From an uncultured Eubacteriales bacterium (lineage in GTDB: Bacteria; Bacillota; Clostridia; Oscillospirales; Acutalibacteraceae): a DNA stretch of 46,067 bases. The position numbers were made by a program, and so were the translations under genes. Each line of letters begins with the position of its first letter. Positions within the stretch are counted from its first letter, which is position 1. The stretch spans positions 1 through 46,067 of the forward strand of contig OMYO01000022.1 in the NCBI GenBank assembly GCA_900315285.1, given 5' to 3'. The notes beneath the pieces were generated by a model, which was not told the DNA's origin, did not search any database, and worked only from the letters and a program-made list of their open reading frames with translations. Shown here in pieces: positions 40,276-46,067 of this stretch.

Positions 40276-41685
40276 ATGAATACCGAACATGAAATCCATC
40301 GTTCCAGAAGTGGAACCCATCGGATTTCAAAACGTACAATGTCAATGGTAATGGTATTGGCTTTACTTATGTCAATGGTATTTCCAATTGTAGCGCAGGC
40401 AGCCAGTGTCAAAGTCCGTCAAGGACAATATAGAGGTTCGCATAGCTCATTTAAGACCAATGATTGGCAGTTTGAAGGCTATAGCTGTTATTATCCAAAA
40501 TGCGCAGATAATGGTGGCAAGCAGGGAGACATACTGTATTGTATTGAACCTGTTGGAGTAATCAACGAAAACACCGGCAGTATGAACAACGTATCTGTTT
40601 CCAACACATTGAAGACAGCAATGAATTCTAATGGGAAAAATGACGCTGGAATCAATGCCTCCCAACTAGAAGATTTGATGGGAAGAATCTGCCTTTATGG
40701 TTCTCATGGAACTGCTAAATTCCATATTGGCAACACAAAATACAACCCAGACACTCCTAGTAAACAATGGTTAGCAACTCAGCTGCTCATTTGGGAGGCA
40801 TTGGTTGGTCAGCGTGATGCCGACTTTAATTATGTTGCTCCAAAGAGTGGCAAGCCTGTTGCACAAACTTATGCCAATGGTAACTGGAGTGCAGTAAAAC
40901 CTTACTATGATGAATATGCCAAGGCTGTCCAAGACTCCATCAAGAACAGCAAGACACCAAGTTTCATGTATGATACAGAGGATGAAGCCGAACAGAAAGC
41001 TCGTGTATTTCCTAACTCAGATAATTCCACTCACACTATGGAACTAACTGATGAAAATGGTACTCTTGGAGCTTACACTCTGACATTCCCAGAAGGAGTT
41101 GAAGGCACAGTAAGTGGCAACACATTGAAGTTGACTGCTACGAAAGAATTGCCCGATACTGTCACTATTACTGGTGTCAACAAGACTGCTAAAGCACCAA
41201 AGATTTTGATTTATGGACATGAGCAGCTTGGCAAAGGCTCAAAGAACAAACATTATCCAACCCAACAAGATGTTGTCAAGATAGATGGCACAGCATCTGA
41301 GAAGAAGGTATATCTGAAGGTCAAGACCAATCCAACGACTAAGACAACAACTACTACACCAACGACTCCGACAACGCCTACAACACCCACGACTCCCACG
41401 ACTCCCACCACACCGACCAAAACCATAATCACGCCTCCGACAACAACAACGACTCCTACCACTCCAACCACACCGACAAAGACCACGCCCACGACGACGA
41501 CAACCACAACCACGACGACCACGACACCCAAACCCGGCACGCCGTGGTGCGAAGCACCACGGTGCCTTTTTCTGGCTACTAAAGAGTTTTTTCGGAAAAG
41601 GGCTGAATCGCCCCAGATAGACAGCAAAATGCCCGATCAAACGACCGGGCACTTTTTAAGGAAGAGTATTAGCTTTTTATTGTGA
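40276..41685 (+). CDS. Thioester-domain surface protein with Thr/Pro stalk, C-terminus probably lost
   Basis: The 469-codon frame has a signal peptide (MSMVMVLALLMSMVFPIVAQA) and a thioester (TED-type) domain in residues 45-210. Cys89 in LYCIEPVG and Gln169 in LATQLLIWEALVG are the residues that form the internal Cys-Gln thioester used by Gram-positive adhesins to bind host amines covalently. Residues 250-350 look Ig-like. A low-complexity stalk of Thr/Pro (about 353-415) follows. Then the frame runs through a terminator hairpin (41536-41571) and 17 bp into the convergent nitroreductase gene; no LPxTG anchor follows. The real end is probably missing. AT-rich codon use; GAGGAGG precedes the start. 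Confidence 0.8.
   Translation: MNTEHEIHRSRSGTHRISKRTMSMVMVLALLMSMVFPIVAQAASVKVRQGQYRGSHSSFKTNDWQFEGYSCYYPKCADNGGKQGDILYCIEPVGVINENTGSMNNVSVSNTLKTAMNSNGKNDAGINASQLEDLMGRICLYGSHGTAKFHIGNTKYNPDTPSKQWLATQLLIWEALVGQRDADFNYVAPKSGKPVAQTYANGNWSAVKPYYDEYAKAVQDSIKNSKTPSFMYDTEDEAEQKARVFPNSDNSTHTMELTDENGTLGAYTLTFPEGVEGTVSGNTLKLTATKELPDTVTITGVNKTAKAPKILIYGHEQLGKGSKNKHYPTQQDVVKIDGTASEKKVYLKVKTNPTTKTTTTTPTTPTTPTTPTTPTTPTTPTKTIITPPTTTTTPTTPTTPTKTTPTTTTTTTTTTTTPKPGTPWCEAPRCLFLATKEFFRKRAESPQIDSKMPDQTTGHFLRKSISFLL
41536..41571 (+). terminator. Terminator hairpin inside the thioester-protein frame
   Basis: GGCAC-GC-CGTGGTGC pairs with GCACCACGGTGCC around GAA (two-base bulge) and is followed by TTTTTC. It lies in frame within the 3' part of the gene at 40276, so the last 40 or so codons are probably not meaningful. 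Confidence 0.8.
41627..41658 (-). terminator. Terminator of the nitroreductase gene
   Basis: GCCCGATC (41631-41638) pairs with GACCGGGC (41643-41650), flanked by AAAAT and CTTTTT runs, so it can act on both strands. Confidence 0.75.
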
Positions 41686-42319
41686 GGATCTCGTCGACGG
41701 GAACACGGTCGCTGCGGAAGCCGTTGATTTTTCGGTCATCAGCATAGCCGATGCCAAAGCCCATGACGAGGGTCTCGTCGTCCGGAATGCCGAGAGCCTT
41801 GCGAGCCTCCTGCGGGAATTTTACGACCTCGTAGGCGGGCATGGAGTCCACGCCGTGCTCCTTTGCGCTGAGCATGAGGCTCTGTCCGAAGGCGCCCATG
41901 TCGTAGATGCTCCAGAGTGGGGAGTTCTTGTGCATGGTAATGTAGACGAGTGCGGGGGCGTCAAACAGTTCGGCCTGGGCCATGGAAAACTGGGCGACAT
42001 CAGAGTAGCCGAGGTAGCGCTGAAGATCATTCGACCAGTTCTGCATGTTGACAGCAGCGTTCATGCCCCAGTCGGTGCGATGGCCAGTCTCCATGTCGGC
42101 GCGGCCACGGTTGCCTGTCAAGGCCAGCTGTTTGTGGCCGGAGCGGATAGCGGCTGCCGTCTCGCCGGTTGCAATATACACTTTCCACGGCTGGGCGTTG
42201 GCCCAGGACGGGGCCCACTGGGCATCCTTTACGATGTCACGGAGTGTCTCCTCCGGGACCTGCTGGTCACTGAAATAGCGGATGGATCTTCTTGCCTCAA
42301 ATGCTTCTTTTACGTTCAT
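41669..42319 (-). CDS. Nitroreductase-family protein
   Basis: A 216-residue FMN nitroreductase. FEARRSIRYFSDQQVPEETL at the N-terminus is the classical flavin phosphate site; APSWANAQPWKVYIAT is the second contact; GVDSMPAYEVVKFPQEARKAL and DETLVMGFGIGYAD are typical of NfnB/oxygen-insensitive nitroreductases. GGAGGAAT precedes the ATG. It lies just downstream of a gene remnant and a MarR regulator, and one of two matching palindromic sites (42468-42491) lies upstream, so MarR control is likely. Confidence 0.92.
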   Translation of the reverse strand: MNVKEAFEARRSIRYFSDQQVPEETLRDIVKDAQWAPSWANAQPWKVYIATGETAAAIRSGHKQLALTGNRGRADMETGHRTDWGMNAAVNMQNWSNDLQRYLGYSDVAQFSMAQAELFDAPALVYITMHKNSPLWSIYDMGAFGQSLMLSAKEHGVDSMPAYEVVKFPQEARKALGIPDDETLVMGFGIGYADDRKINGFRSDRVPVDEILTIKS

Positions 42320-42334
42320 CAGTAATTCCTCCTG

Positions 42335-42454
42335 TTAGTCAATAATGTAGGTGTCAACGTATGCGTCAAAGGCTTTGGAGATGATCGTCCATCGCCCATG
42401 TTCTTTGATAAGCTGGAGATACTCCACATAGTCCTGTCCATGCCAGTATTCTTT
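42335..42454 (-). pseudogene. 3' remnant of an NTF2-like gene
   Basis: On the minus strand 38 codons end in TAA at 42335: the peptide begins EYWHGQDYVEYLQLIKEHGR and continues WTIISKAFDAYVDTYIID. This is the typical last part of SnoaL/lumazine-binding-like NTF2 proteins (a strand, then GRWTIISKAF). An in-frame stop (TGA) lies just upstream and no start codon or ribosome site is present, so only the tail of the gene is left between the MarR-type operator and the nitroreductase. Confidence 0.6.
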
Positions 42455-42467
42455 TCATTCACTTCAT

Positions 42468-42491
42468 TTATATGCATGTACATACATATAA
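42468..42491. promoter_or_regulatory. Palindromic operator, copy 1 (MarR locus)
   Basis: TTATATGCATG followed by TACATACATATAA is a 24-bp near-perfect palindrome (one mismatch pair). It lies between marR and the nitroreductase and matches a second site in the marR promoter (42962-42983). Confidence 0.65.
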
Positions 42492-42534
42492 ATATCCCAG
42501 GATCCGCAAGATTTCTCTTTCGTCCCCCGCCGTC

Positions 42535-42933
42535 TTACCGGCAAATATCCTCCGCAGCACCTTCTACAATGCCACGGATTTCCTCTGTCACAATGTCACA
42601 CAGGTCCTGCCCCGCCTCTGTCAGGCGAATGTACACCCCGCGGCGATCCTTGTTGCAAATGCTGCGTACGACCAGCGGCTCTTCCATGCTCTCCTCCAGC
42701 CGTTTCACCAGCCGGGAGAGGGCACTTTGGCTCATCTGGATGAGCTCCTGGGCATCCTGCAGCCGAATTTTCTTCTCAGCCCGATTGCTGAGGAGATACA
42801 GCAGATAATACTCATTCAGGCACAGCCCACTGACCTGCGCGACCCGCTGTTCCATCTCCCGCTCTTTTCTGCGGTACCGGAGCGTGAGAGCGAGCCAGTT
42901 CTCCAGATCCTGGCTGCGTTTTTTCTCTTCCAT
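42535..42933 (-). CDS. MarR-family transcriptional regulator
   Basis: A 132-residue winged-helix regulator. The recognition helix region is RLQDAQELIQMSQSALSRLV and the wing is VRSICNKDRRGVYIRLTEAG, both typical of MarR. MarR dimers bind palindromes near their own and neighbouring promoters and release them when a small molecule, often phenolic, binds. Two matching palindromes flank this gene. GAGGAAAATGC precedes the ATG. The likely target is the nitroreductase downstream. Confidence 0.92.
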   Translation of the reverse strand: MEEKKRSQDLENWLALTLRYRRKEREMEQRVAQVSGLCLNEYYLLYLLSNRAEKKIRLQDAQELIQMSQSALSRLVKRLEESMEEPLVVRSICNKDRRGVYIRLTEAGQDLCDIVTEEIRGIVEGAAEDICR

Positions 42934-42961
42934 GCATTTTCCTCTTTTCGTTGATCAACTC

Positions 42962-43007
42962 TTTGCATGTGCATGCATATAATAGCGCGCGATTCACTGC
43001 CGGTCAA
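42962..43007 (-). promoter_or_regulatory. marR promoter with operator copy 2 and dispersed motif
   Basis: On the minus strand TTGACC (43007-43002) and TATTAT (42984-42979) are 17 bp apart. The spacer contains GTGAATCGCGC ending 2 bp before the -10, and the -10 overlaps TTATATGCATGCACATGCAAA (42982-42962), which matches operator copy 1 at most positions. This suggests autorepression. Confidence 0.7.
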
Positions 43008-43071
43008 TGGATTTGACGGCACCAATCCGGCGACCAGGTGCAGAAAAAGTTTGCATTTGAAGATAAATAAA

Positions 43072-43106
43072 GGGTCCCTGCCGCTTATTTTGCACCAAGG
43101 ACCTTA
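43072..43106 (-). terminator. Probable terminator of the bile-salt-hydrolase operon
   Basis: On the minus strand AAGGTCC...GG pairs with CAGGGACCCTT, imperfectly, followed by TATTTATC. A lone TGCAGTTAA word lies next to it (43119-43127). Confidence 0.5.
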
Positions 43107-43132
43107 ATTTAATGGATTTGCAGTTAATTTCC

Positions 43133-44122
43133 TCAGTTCTGGGTCGCAATAGACTGTCCCTTCACCAACTCATACGCAACCACCGCGTCGCCATCCAGAT
43201 CCTCCTTATGCATATCCACCGCATGGATCTGGCTATTCTCATACGTCGTATAGTAATAGATTCCACGGTCCATGTTGCAGCAGGAGCTGTAAATGGTGTA
43301 TTCGCAGACTGCGTTGCCGTCCGGGTCCGTGCCTAGGCGGCAGCAGCCGCGCTGCTGTTCGACAGAGCCCAGGATTTTGAAGAACTGGGAGATACTCTCC
43401 GATTCTGAATCGCCCGAAATAGAATTCATCCGTGTGAAGGCGACCTTGACGAACCGCGAGGCGGATGACAGGTCACCCGGGATTCCCATGCCGCCCATGC
43501 CGCGGCTGTACGGTGTTAGTTCAGCGCCAGGGACCAGACGGTTCTCCGGTAGGCTCGCCGACGCGTTCATGAAGTCCTGCAGATGGGTCATCTGGTAGTC
43601 GAAGGGCGGCTCGTTCGTCATGACGCCCACCGGGTTCTCGTAGATGGTGCCGCCACGGGCGGTCTGCTCGAAGACGATGACCTCGTTCTGATCGGCGATC
43701 ATCCAGTGGAGCGACGAGGGCGGGAGCTGTTCGCTGAAGGCGTCCGTCGTCAGGTTGATGCGGGAAAGCAGCGGGCGGGCCTCGGCGACGGTGGCGCACT
43801 GGCCGAGGATCCACGGAATGAACTCGAAGGACGCCACATTGTCCTTCCCCTCTTCCGGCTCGCGGTACACGGCGCTGTGCGGGAAGTTCAGGCCGGCCAT
43901 GCTGAGGCCCTTCTCGTTGGTGGCGTCGTAGTAGAGCGGATAGTCGCCGACAACGAACGCCATGCCAATAAGGGCATAATGACGGGTCAGGTCCTCCATG
44001 CGCCGCATGGGGAATATCTTGTTCCTGGGCGATACAGTGACCGTCTCATGATAAGAGTGCTCCAGGTCCAGGTTCCGTCCAAAATAGTGGTCTTTCGTGC
44101 TGTAGGTTACCGCAGTGCACAT
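43133..44122 (-). CDS. Linear amide C-N hydrolase, bile salt hydrolase/penicillin V acylase type
   Basis: A 329-residue Ntn-hydrolase. After removal of Met1, Cys2 (MCTAVTY) is the nucleophile. The other active-site residues fall where they should: Arg16 and Asp19 (FGRNLDLE), Asn79 (AGLNFP), Asn170 (VMTNEPPFDYQ) and Arg223 (SASRFVK). Enzymes of this family deconjugate bile acids or cleave penicillin V or N-acyl amides; bile salt hydrolysis fits a gut habitat but is not proven. The enzyme is cytosolic. It is 12 bp downstream of the CbrC-like gene, in one operon. Confidence 0.93.
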   Translation of the reverse strand: MCTAVTYSTKDHYFGRNLDLEHSYHETVTVSPRNKIFPMRRMEDLTRHYALIGMAFVVGDYPLYYDATNEKGLSMAGLNFPHSAVYREPEEGKDNVASFEFIPWILGQCATVAEARPLLSRINLTTDAFSEQLPPSSLHWMIADQNEVIVFEQTARGGTIYENPVGVMTNEPPFDYQMTHLQDFMNASASLPENRLVPGAELTPYSRGMGGMGIPGDLSSASRFVKVAFTRMNSISGDSESESISQFFKILGSVEQQRGCCRLGTDPDGNAVCEYTIYSSCCNMDRGIYYYTTYENSQIHAVDMHKEDLDGDAVVAYELVKGQSIATQN

Positions 44123-44134
44123 GGCAGTCCCTCC

Positions 44135-44653
44135 TCAGTCCGTGTCCACCCAGAGATGATACTGGCCGCAGTGCAGGCACTGGAACAGGTAGCCCTGGAC
44201 GGAACCATCCCGCTCCAGCACTTCCCGGACGTCCTCGTACTCACCGCGCTCCTCATACTCTGCGAAGACCTCGTCGGCAATGTCCATCTCCTCGAGTTCT
44301 TCCGTTCCAACGCGGCCAATATAGGCGCAGTAGTCGTTGCAGCAGGTCAGCCAGTACTCGCCCTGCCAGCTGTTGTAGCCGGGAGTGCAGCAGGTCAGCT
44401 CATGGGTGGTCTCTTCGTCGCCGACCTCTTCCTCCACTTCCTGGATAAACTCGCCGTGGAACATCTCCGCGGCGGAGCCGTCAGCCACGCAGTCGAGGCA
44501 CACACAGTTCACGTCCCGCATGCCATACATATGGTCCACGTACATGTCTACAGCCTTGCCGCAGCACTCGCAGACACCCTCCTCCATGACAATATCGTCG
44601 TTCTCATAGAGGTTTGGCTGATACCGGAATTCCGGCCGGTTCTCGGTTCCCAT
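44135..44653 (-). CDS. CbrC/UPF0167-family protein
   Basis: A 172-residue Cys-rich cytosolic protein of the CbrC (UPF0167) family. It begins PEFRYQPNLYENDDIV, has CECCGK and VCLDCVADGSAA (zinc-binding-like pairs), then CCTPGYNSWQGEYWLTCCND, and ends with YLFQCLHCGQYHLWVDTD. In E. coli the CbrC protein is linked to colicin E2 tolerance; the function here is unknown. It heads the operon with the bile-salt-hydrolase-type gene. The promoter at 44691-44719 is divergent from that of the next gene. Confidence 0.87.
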   Translation of the reverse strand: MGTENRPEFRYQPNLYENDDIVMEEGVCECCGKAVDMYVDHMYGMRDVNCVCLDCVADGSAAEMFHGEFIQEVEEEVGDEETTHELTCCTPGYNSWQGEYWLTCCNDYCAYIGRVGTEELEEMDIADEVFAEYEERGEYEDVREVLERDGSVQGYLFQCLHCGQYHLWVDTD

Positions 44654-44665
44654 AGATACCCTCCT

Positions 44666-44719
44666 CTCTTATAAAGGTTGTTTCAGCTTCATTATAAGAG
44701 GTGGAAATACATTTGACAA
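44666..44719 (-). promoter_or_regulatory. Promoter of the CbrC-BSH operon with inverted repeat
   Basis: On the minus strand TTGTCA (44719-44714) and TATAAT (44696-44691) are 17 bp apart. CTCTTATAA (44692-44700 read on minus) and its complement (44666-44674) form a 9-bp inverted repeat spanning the start of transcription, a possible operator or leader hairpin. The -35 overlaps that of the divergent promoter. Confidence 0.72.
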
Positions 44720-44741
44720 TTGGTGAATCGCCCATTATAAT
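44713..44741 (+). promoter_or_regulatory. Consensus promoter with dispersed motif in the spacer
   Basis: A perfect TTGACA (44713-44718) and perfect TATAAT (44736-44741) at 17-bp spacing. GTGAATCGCCC (44723-44733) sits in the spacer, ending 2 bp before the -10. It drives the gene at 44857 and is back to back with the CbrC promoter. Confidence 0.85.
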
Positions 44742-44856
44742 CGTTGACAAATTGTAAAGAGGTCCGATTGGAAACGACACATCCTTCCGAGGATGATAAC
44801 GAACAACACAGCTTTGCATTCCACCGTTGTCATCTGTTTTTAGGAGGATGTTTTTT

Positions 44857-45363
44857 ATGCCCAAAACAAAATTTCAGGATATCATTTTCACCATCATGAT
44901 GGTGTTTGTCATGGTCTATGGCATGATCTGCTACAACATGGCCATCAGCATGCACGGCATGAGCAATGTAATATTTTTAAAGGCGTTCCATGAACTGCCG
45001 ATCATGGGAGCCATTGCCTTTGTGCTGGAATTCTTTCTGGTCGGAAAAATCGCCAGAAAGACGGCGTCCAAGCTTGTGAACCCGCAGAAGACGGGGCCTT
45101 TCTCCATGATCATGGCCGTATCGGCCGTAACCGTGGCATGGATGTGCCCGCTCATGAGTTTCGCCGCCACGCTGCTGTTCAAGGACGCCGGCCGTCAGAT
45201 CATTGCCGCCTGGCTGCAGACCACCTTGCTGAACTATCCCATGGCGCTTATCTGGCAGTTCTTTGTGGCCGGGCCGCTGGTGCGGAAGGTGTTCGGAGCC
45301 GGGATGGCAGTGAAAAAGAAGATAGTAAATAAAGAGCCGCAAGAGAATAGAGTCGCGGAATAA
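44857..45363 (+). CDS. DUF2798-like membrane protein
   Basis: A 168-residue protein with four predicted membrane helices (about residues 8-30, 43-65, 80-105 and 118-142). The repeated pattern of two similar hairpins (KTKFQDIIFTIMMVFVMVYG and KTGPFSMIMAVSAVTVAWM) is typical of DUF2798 proteins, where each half begins with a basic stretch. Function unknown. The ATG at 44857 has AGGAGG 8 nt upstream; an in-frame start at 44827 lies before the ribosome site. Driven by a consensus promoter. Confidence 0.8.
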   Translation: MPKTKFQDIIFTIMMVFVMVYGMICYNMAISMHGMSNVIFLKAFHELPIMGAIAFVLEFFLVGKIARKTASKLVNPQKTGPFSMIMAVSAVTVAWMCPLMSFAATLLFKDAGRQIIAAWLQTTLLNYPMALIWQFFVAGPLVRKVFGAGMAVKKKIVNKEPQENRVAE

Positions 45364-45369
45364 ATAGTA

Positions 45370-45419
45370 GAGCTGTATCGGGATGGCGCGGAAGCCATCC
45401 TCGGTACAGCTCCTTCTTT
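45370..45419 (+). terminator. Intrinsic terminator
   Basis: GAGCTGTA-CGGGATGGC pairs with GCCATCC-CG-TACAGCTC, followed by CTTCTTT. Confidence 0.8.
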
Positions 45420-45478
45420 ATCTCCATTATTTTTGATTTTTTTGGTGGGCGATGCAGTTGTGGCCCAAGGCGAAAAAA

Positions 45479-45817
45479 CTAGGACCAAGACCCGGCTTTT
45501 GGGCGCTTGTGGTCCTAGTTTTCTTAGCACAGCTGCCCTCCCTGGCGCTGAAACTAGGACCACGACCCGGCTTTTGAGCCTTGGTGGTCCTAGTTTTCTC
45601 GGCGCAGCTGCCCTTCTGGGCACTGAAACTAGGACCACGACCCGGCTTTTGAGCCTTGGTGGTCCTAGTTTTCTCGGTGCAGCTGCCCTTCTGGGCGCTG
45701 AAACTAGGACCACGACCCGACTTTTGAGCCTTGGTGGTCCTAGTTTTCCCGGCGCAACAGCCCTTCGAAGCTTGCAAACTAGGACCACATCCAGAAATTC
45801 GAGCCCTGTGGTCCTAG
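45479..45817. repeat. Array E: five alternating inverted CTAGGACC units, exact 75-bp period
   Basis: Left arms CTAGGACC start at 45479, 45554, 45629, 45704 and 45779, exactly 75 bp apart. Right arms GGTCCTAG start at 45511, 45586, 45661, 45736 and 45810. Gaps are 24, 24, 24, 24 and 23 nt. Arms in most units extend to CTAGGACCAC/GTGGTCCTAG. Units 2-4 are nearly identical in loops and linkers and so are recent tandem copies; units 1 and 5 have diverged outside the arms. The open frames that run through it are by-products of the 75-bp (multiple of three) period. Confidence 0.95.
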
Positions 45818-45840
45818 TCCCTGTTTCATATAACAGCCAG

Positions 45841-45951
45841 TTAGACCTTTTCCCATTTTTCCGGCGATTTAGTCTGACGATTCCGACCACTATCGGTTTA
45901 TTTCCCGTAGGAAGTTAGACCAAGCGCCCGTAAAATTCTGATTTGGTCTAA
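45841..45951. repeat. Array F: two TTAGACC units continuing array E, then interrupted
   Basis: Left arms TTAGACC start at 45841 and 45915; right arms start at 45871 (decayed AGTCTGA) and 45945 (GGTCTAA). Both gaps are 23 nt and unit spacing is 74 bp. The first arm comes 23 nt after the last arm of array E, so the grid continues while the word changes from CTAGGACC to TTAGACC. An insertion-element end follows within 17 bp. Confidence 0.8.
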
Positions 45952-45967
45952 AAATTAAACTGAATAA

Positions 45968-46067
45968 GGGATTACGTCCGTATAATGGTGTAAATTCAAA
46001 AACAAAAAGAGCCAATGGCTCGATCCTTCAGGTATAATGAAAATCAACCACAATCAACAATATGCCT
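45968..46067. mobile_element. Left end of a probable IS256-family insertion sequence (cut by window edge)
   Basis: The sequence ATTACGTCCGTATAATGGTG followed by TAAATTC (45971-45997) matches my recollection of IS256-family terminal repeats (GTCCGTATAATxGTGTAAA). A short hairpin GAGCCAATGGCTC follows, and an ATG appears at 46062, so the transposase gene probably starts at or past the window end. The second end and target duplication are outside the window. Confidence 0.55.

Larger units (their letters stand above)
2888..45453. repeat. Dispersed word GGGCGATKYAS (single copies over the whole window)
   Basis: I counted 31 exact GGGCGAT words on the two strands, 23 of them followed by K-Y-A-S. 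Plus-strand starts: 2888, 3813, 4963, 11737, 17114, 24476, 24888, 27798, 28341, 29044, 34647, 38222, 38953, 44027, 45447. Minus-strand copies (plus coordinate of ATCGCCC): 2968, 5908, 7569, 10753, 11470, 13397, 24590, 27475, 27642, 30175, 33501, 34151, 41607, 42391, 43411, 44727. They lie in genes, arrays and promoters, and are absent from 17.2-24.4 kb. Confidence 0.8.

Noticed and set aside
41330..41530. Phase-variable simple repeat
   Set aside because: The repeat units are codon-sized (ACN, CCN), so slippage would change length but normally keep frame; it does not look like a classical on/off tract.
41239..41652. Gly/Val-rich minus-strand frames opposite the Thr/Pro stalk
   Set aside because: Mirror images of the ACN/CCN repeat; no start signals.
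43119..43127. Further TTAACTGC array unit
   Set aside because: A single TGCAGTTAA word without a partner 23 nt away; same for 35514-35521 inside a gene. Likely chance.
45234..45918. Protein-coding genes across array E (several overlapping frames)
   Set aside because: The frames are open on both strands only because the 75-bp period is a multiple of three and lacks stops; no ribosome sites or recognisable proteins.

Overview
The window looks like chromosomal DNA of a Gram-positive anaerobe of the class Clostridia, probably from a gut. The signs are many Sec-type secreted proteins without outer-membrane genes, sigma-A promoters (several of the extended -10 type), AGGAGG ribosome sites, a yybP-ykoY riboswitch, ferritin, glutamate racemase and a bile-salt-hydrolase-type enzyme. 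Base composition is near 50-55% GC, with a more AT-rich patch of surface-protein genes at about 39.1-41.5 kb. No rRNA, tRNA, phage module or classical CRISPR array was seen. The species cannot be named from the sequence alone.

Layout. 0.4-2.7 kb: guanidinium-type SMR exporter, trpS and a secreted transglutaminase-like protein. 3.2-9.6 kb: flavodoxin/FmdE pair, secreted hydrolase, DUF488, DUF134-NifX fusion, ArsC-like/Nudix/dicarboxylate-symporter operon and a secreted Cys-rich protein. 10.4-20.8 kb, mostly minus strand: two paralogous exported metallophosphoesterases (one lacking its GNHD motif), a cytidylate-kinase-like protein, an ion permease, a riboswitch-controlled cation exchanger, gpmA and an APC permease. 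20.9-28.8 kb: Dabb/murI, radical SAM protein, DUF3783, two CAP proteins, a C39-like peptidase, kptA and a nitroreductase. 29.5-35.9 kb: a frameshifted tetR facing a two-gene dehydrogenase operon, a nitroreductase, a third CAP protein and ferritin. 36-38.8 kb: a toxin-antitoxin pair, a membrane M28 peptidase and a TetR regulator. 39-45.4 kb: a transglutaminase-like protein, a thioester-domain surface protein, a MarR/nitroreductase locus and a bile-salt-hydrolase/CbrC operon. The window ends in what looks like the left end of an IS256-family element.

The most unusual content lies between genes. Six arrays (A 2767-3062, B 9840-10260, C 27179-27537, D 28869-29290, E 45479-45817, F 45841-45951) consist of a 7-9 bp word and its reverse complement alternating on a rigid grid. 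The two arms of a unit are almost always 23 nt apart and units repeat every 63-65 bp (74-75 bp in E and F). A and C use TACCTAC, B and D use TTAACTGC, E uses CTAGGACC and F uses TTAGACC. Arms are conserved while loops and linkers have diverged, and most arrays start just after a terminator, so they look like DNA-level elements rather than genes.

A second hidden signal is a dispersed word, GGGCGATKYAS, found in both orientations inside and between genes at far more than chance frequency. In several promoters it sits in the -35/-10 spacer. Neither signal corresponds to a feature class I can name with confidence.
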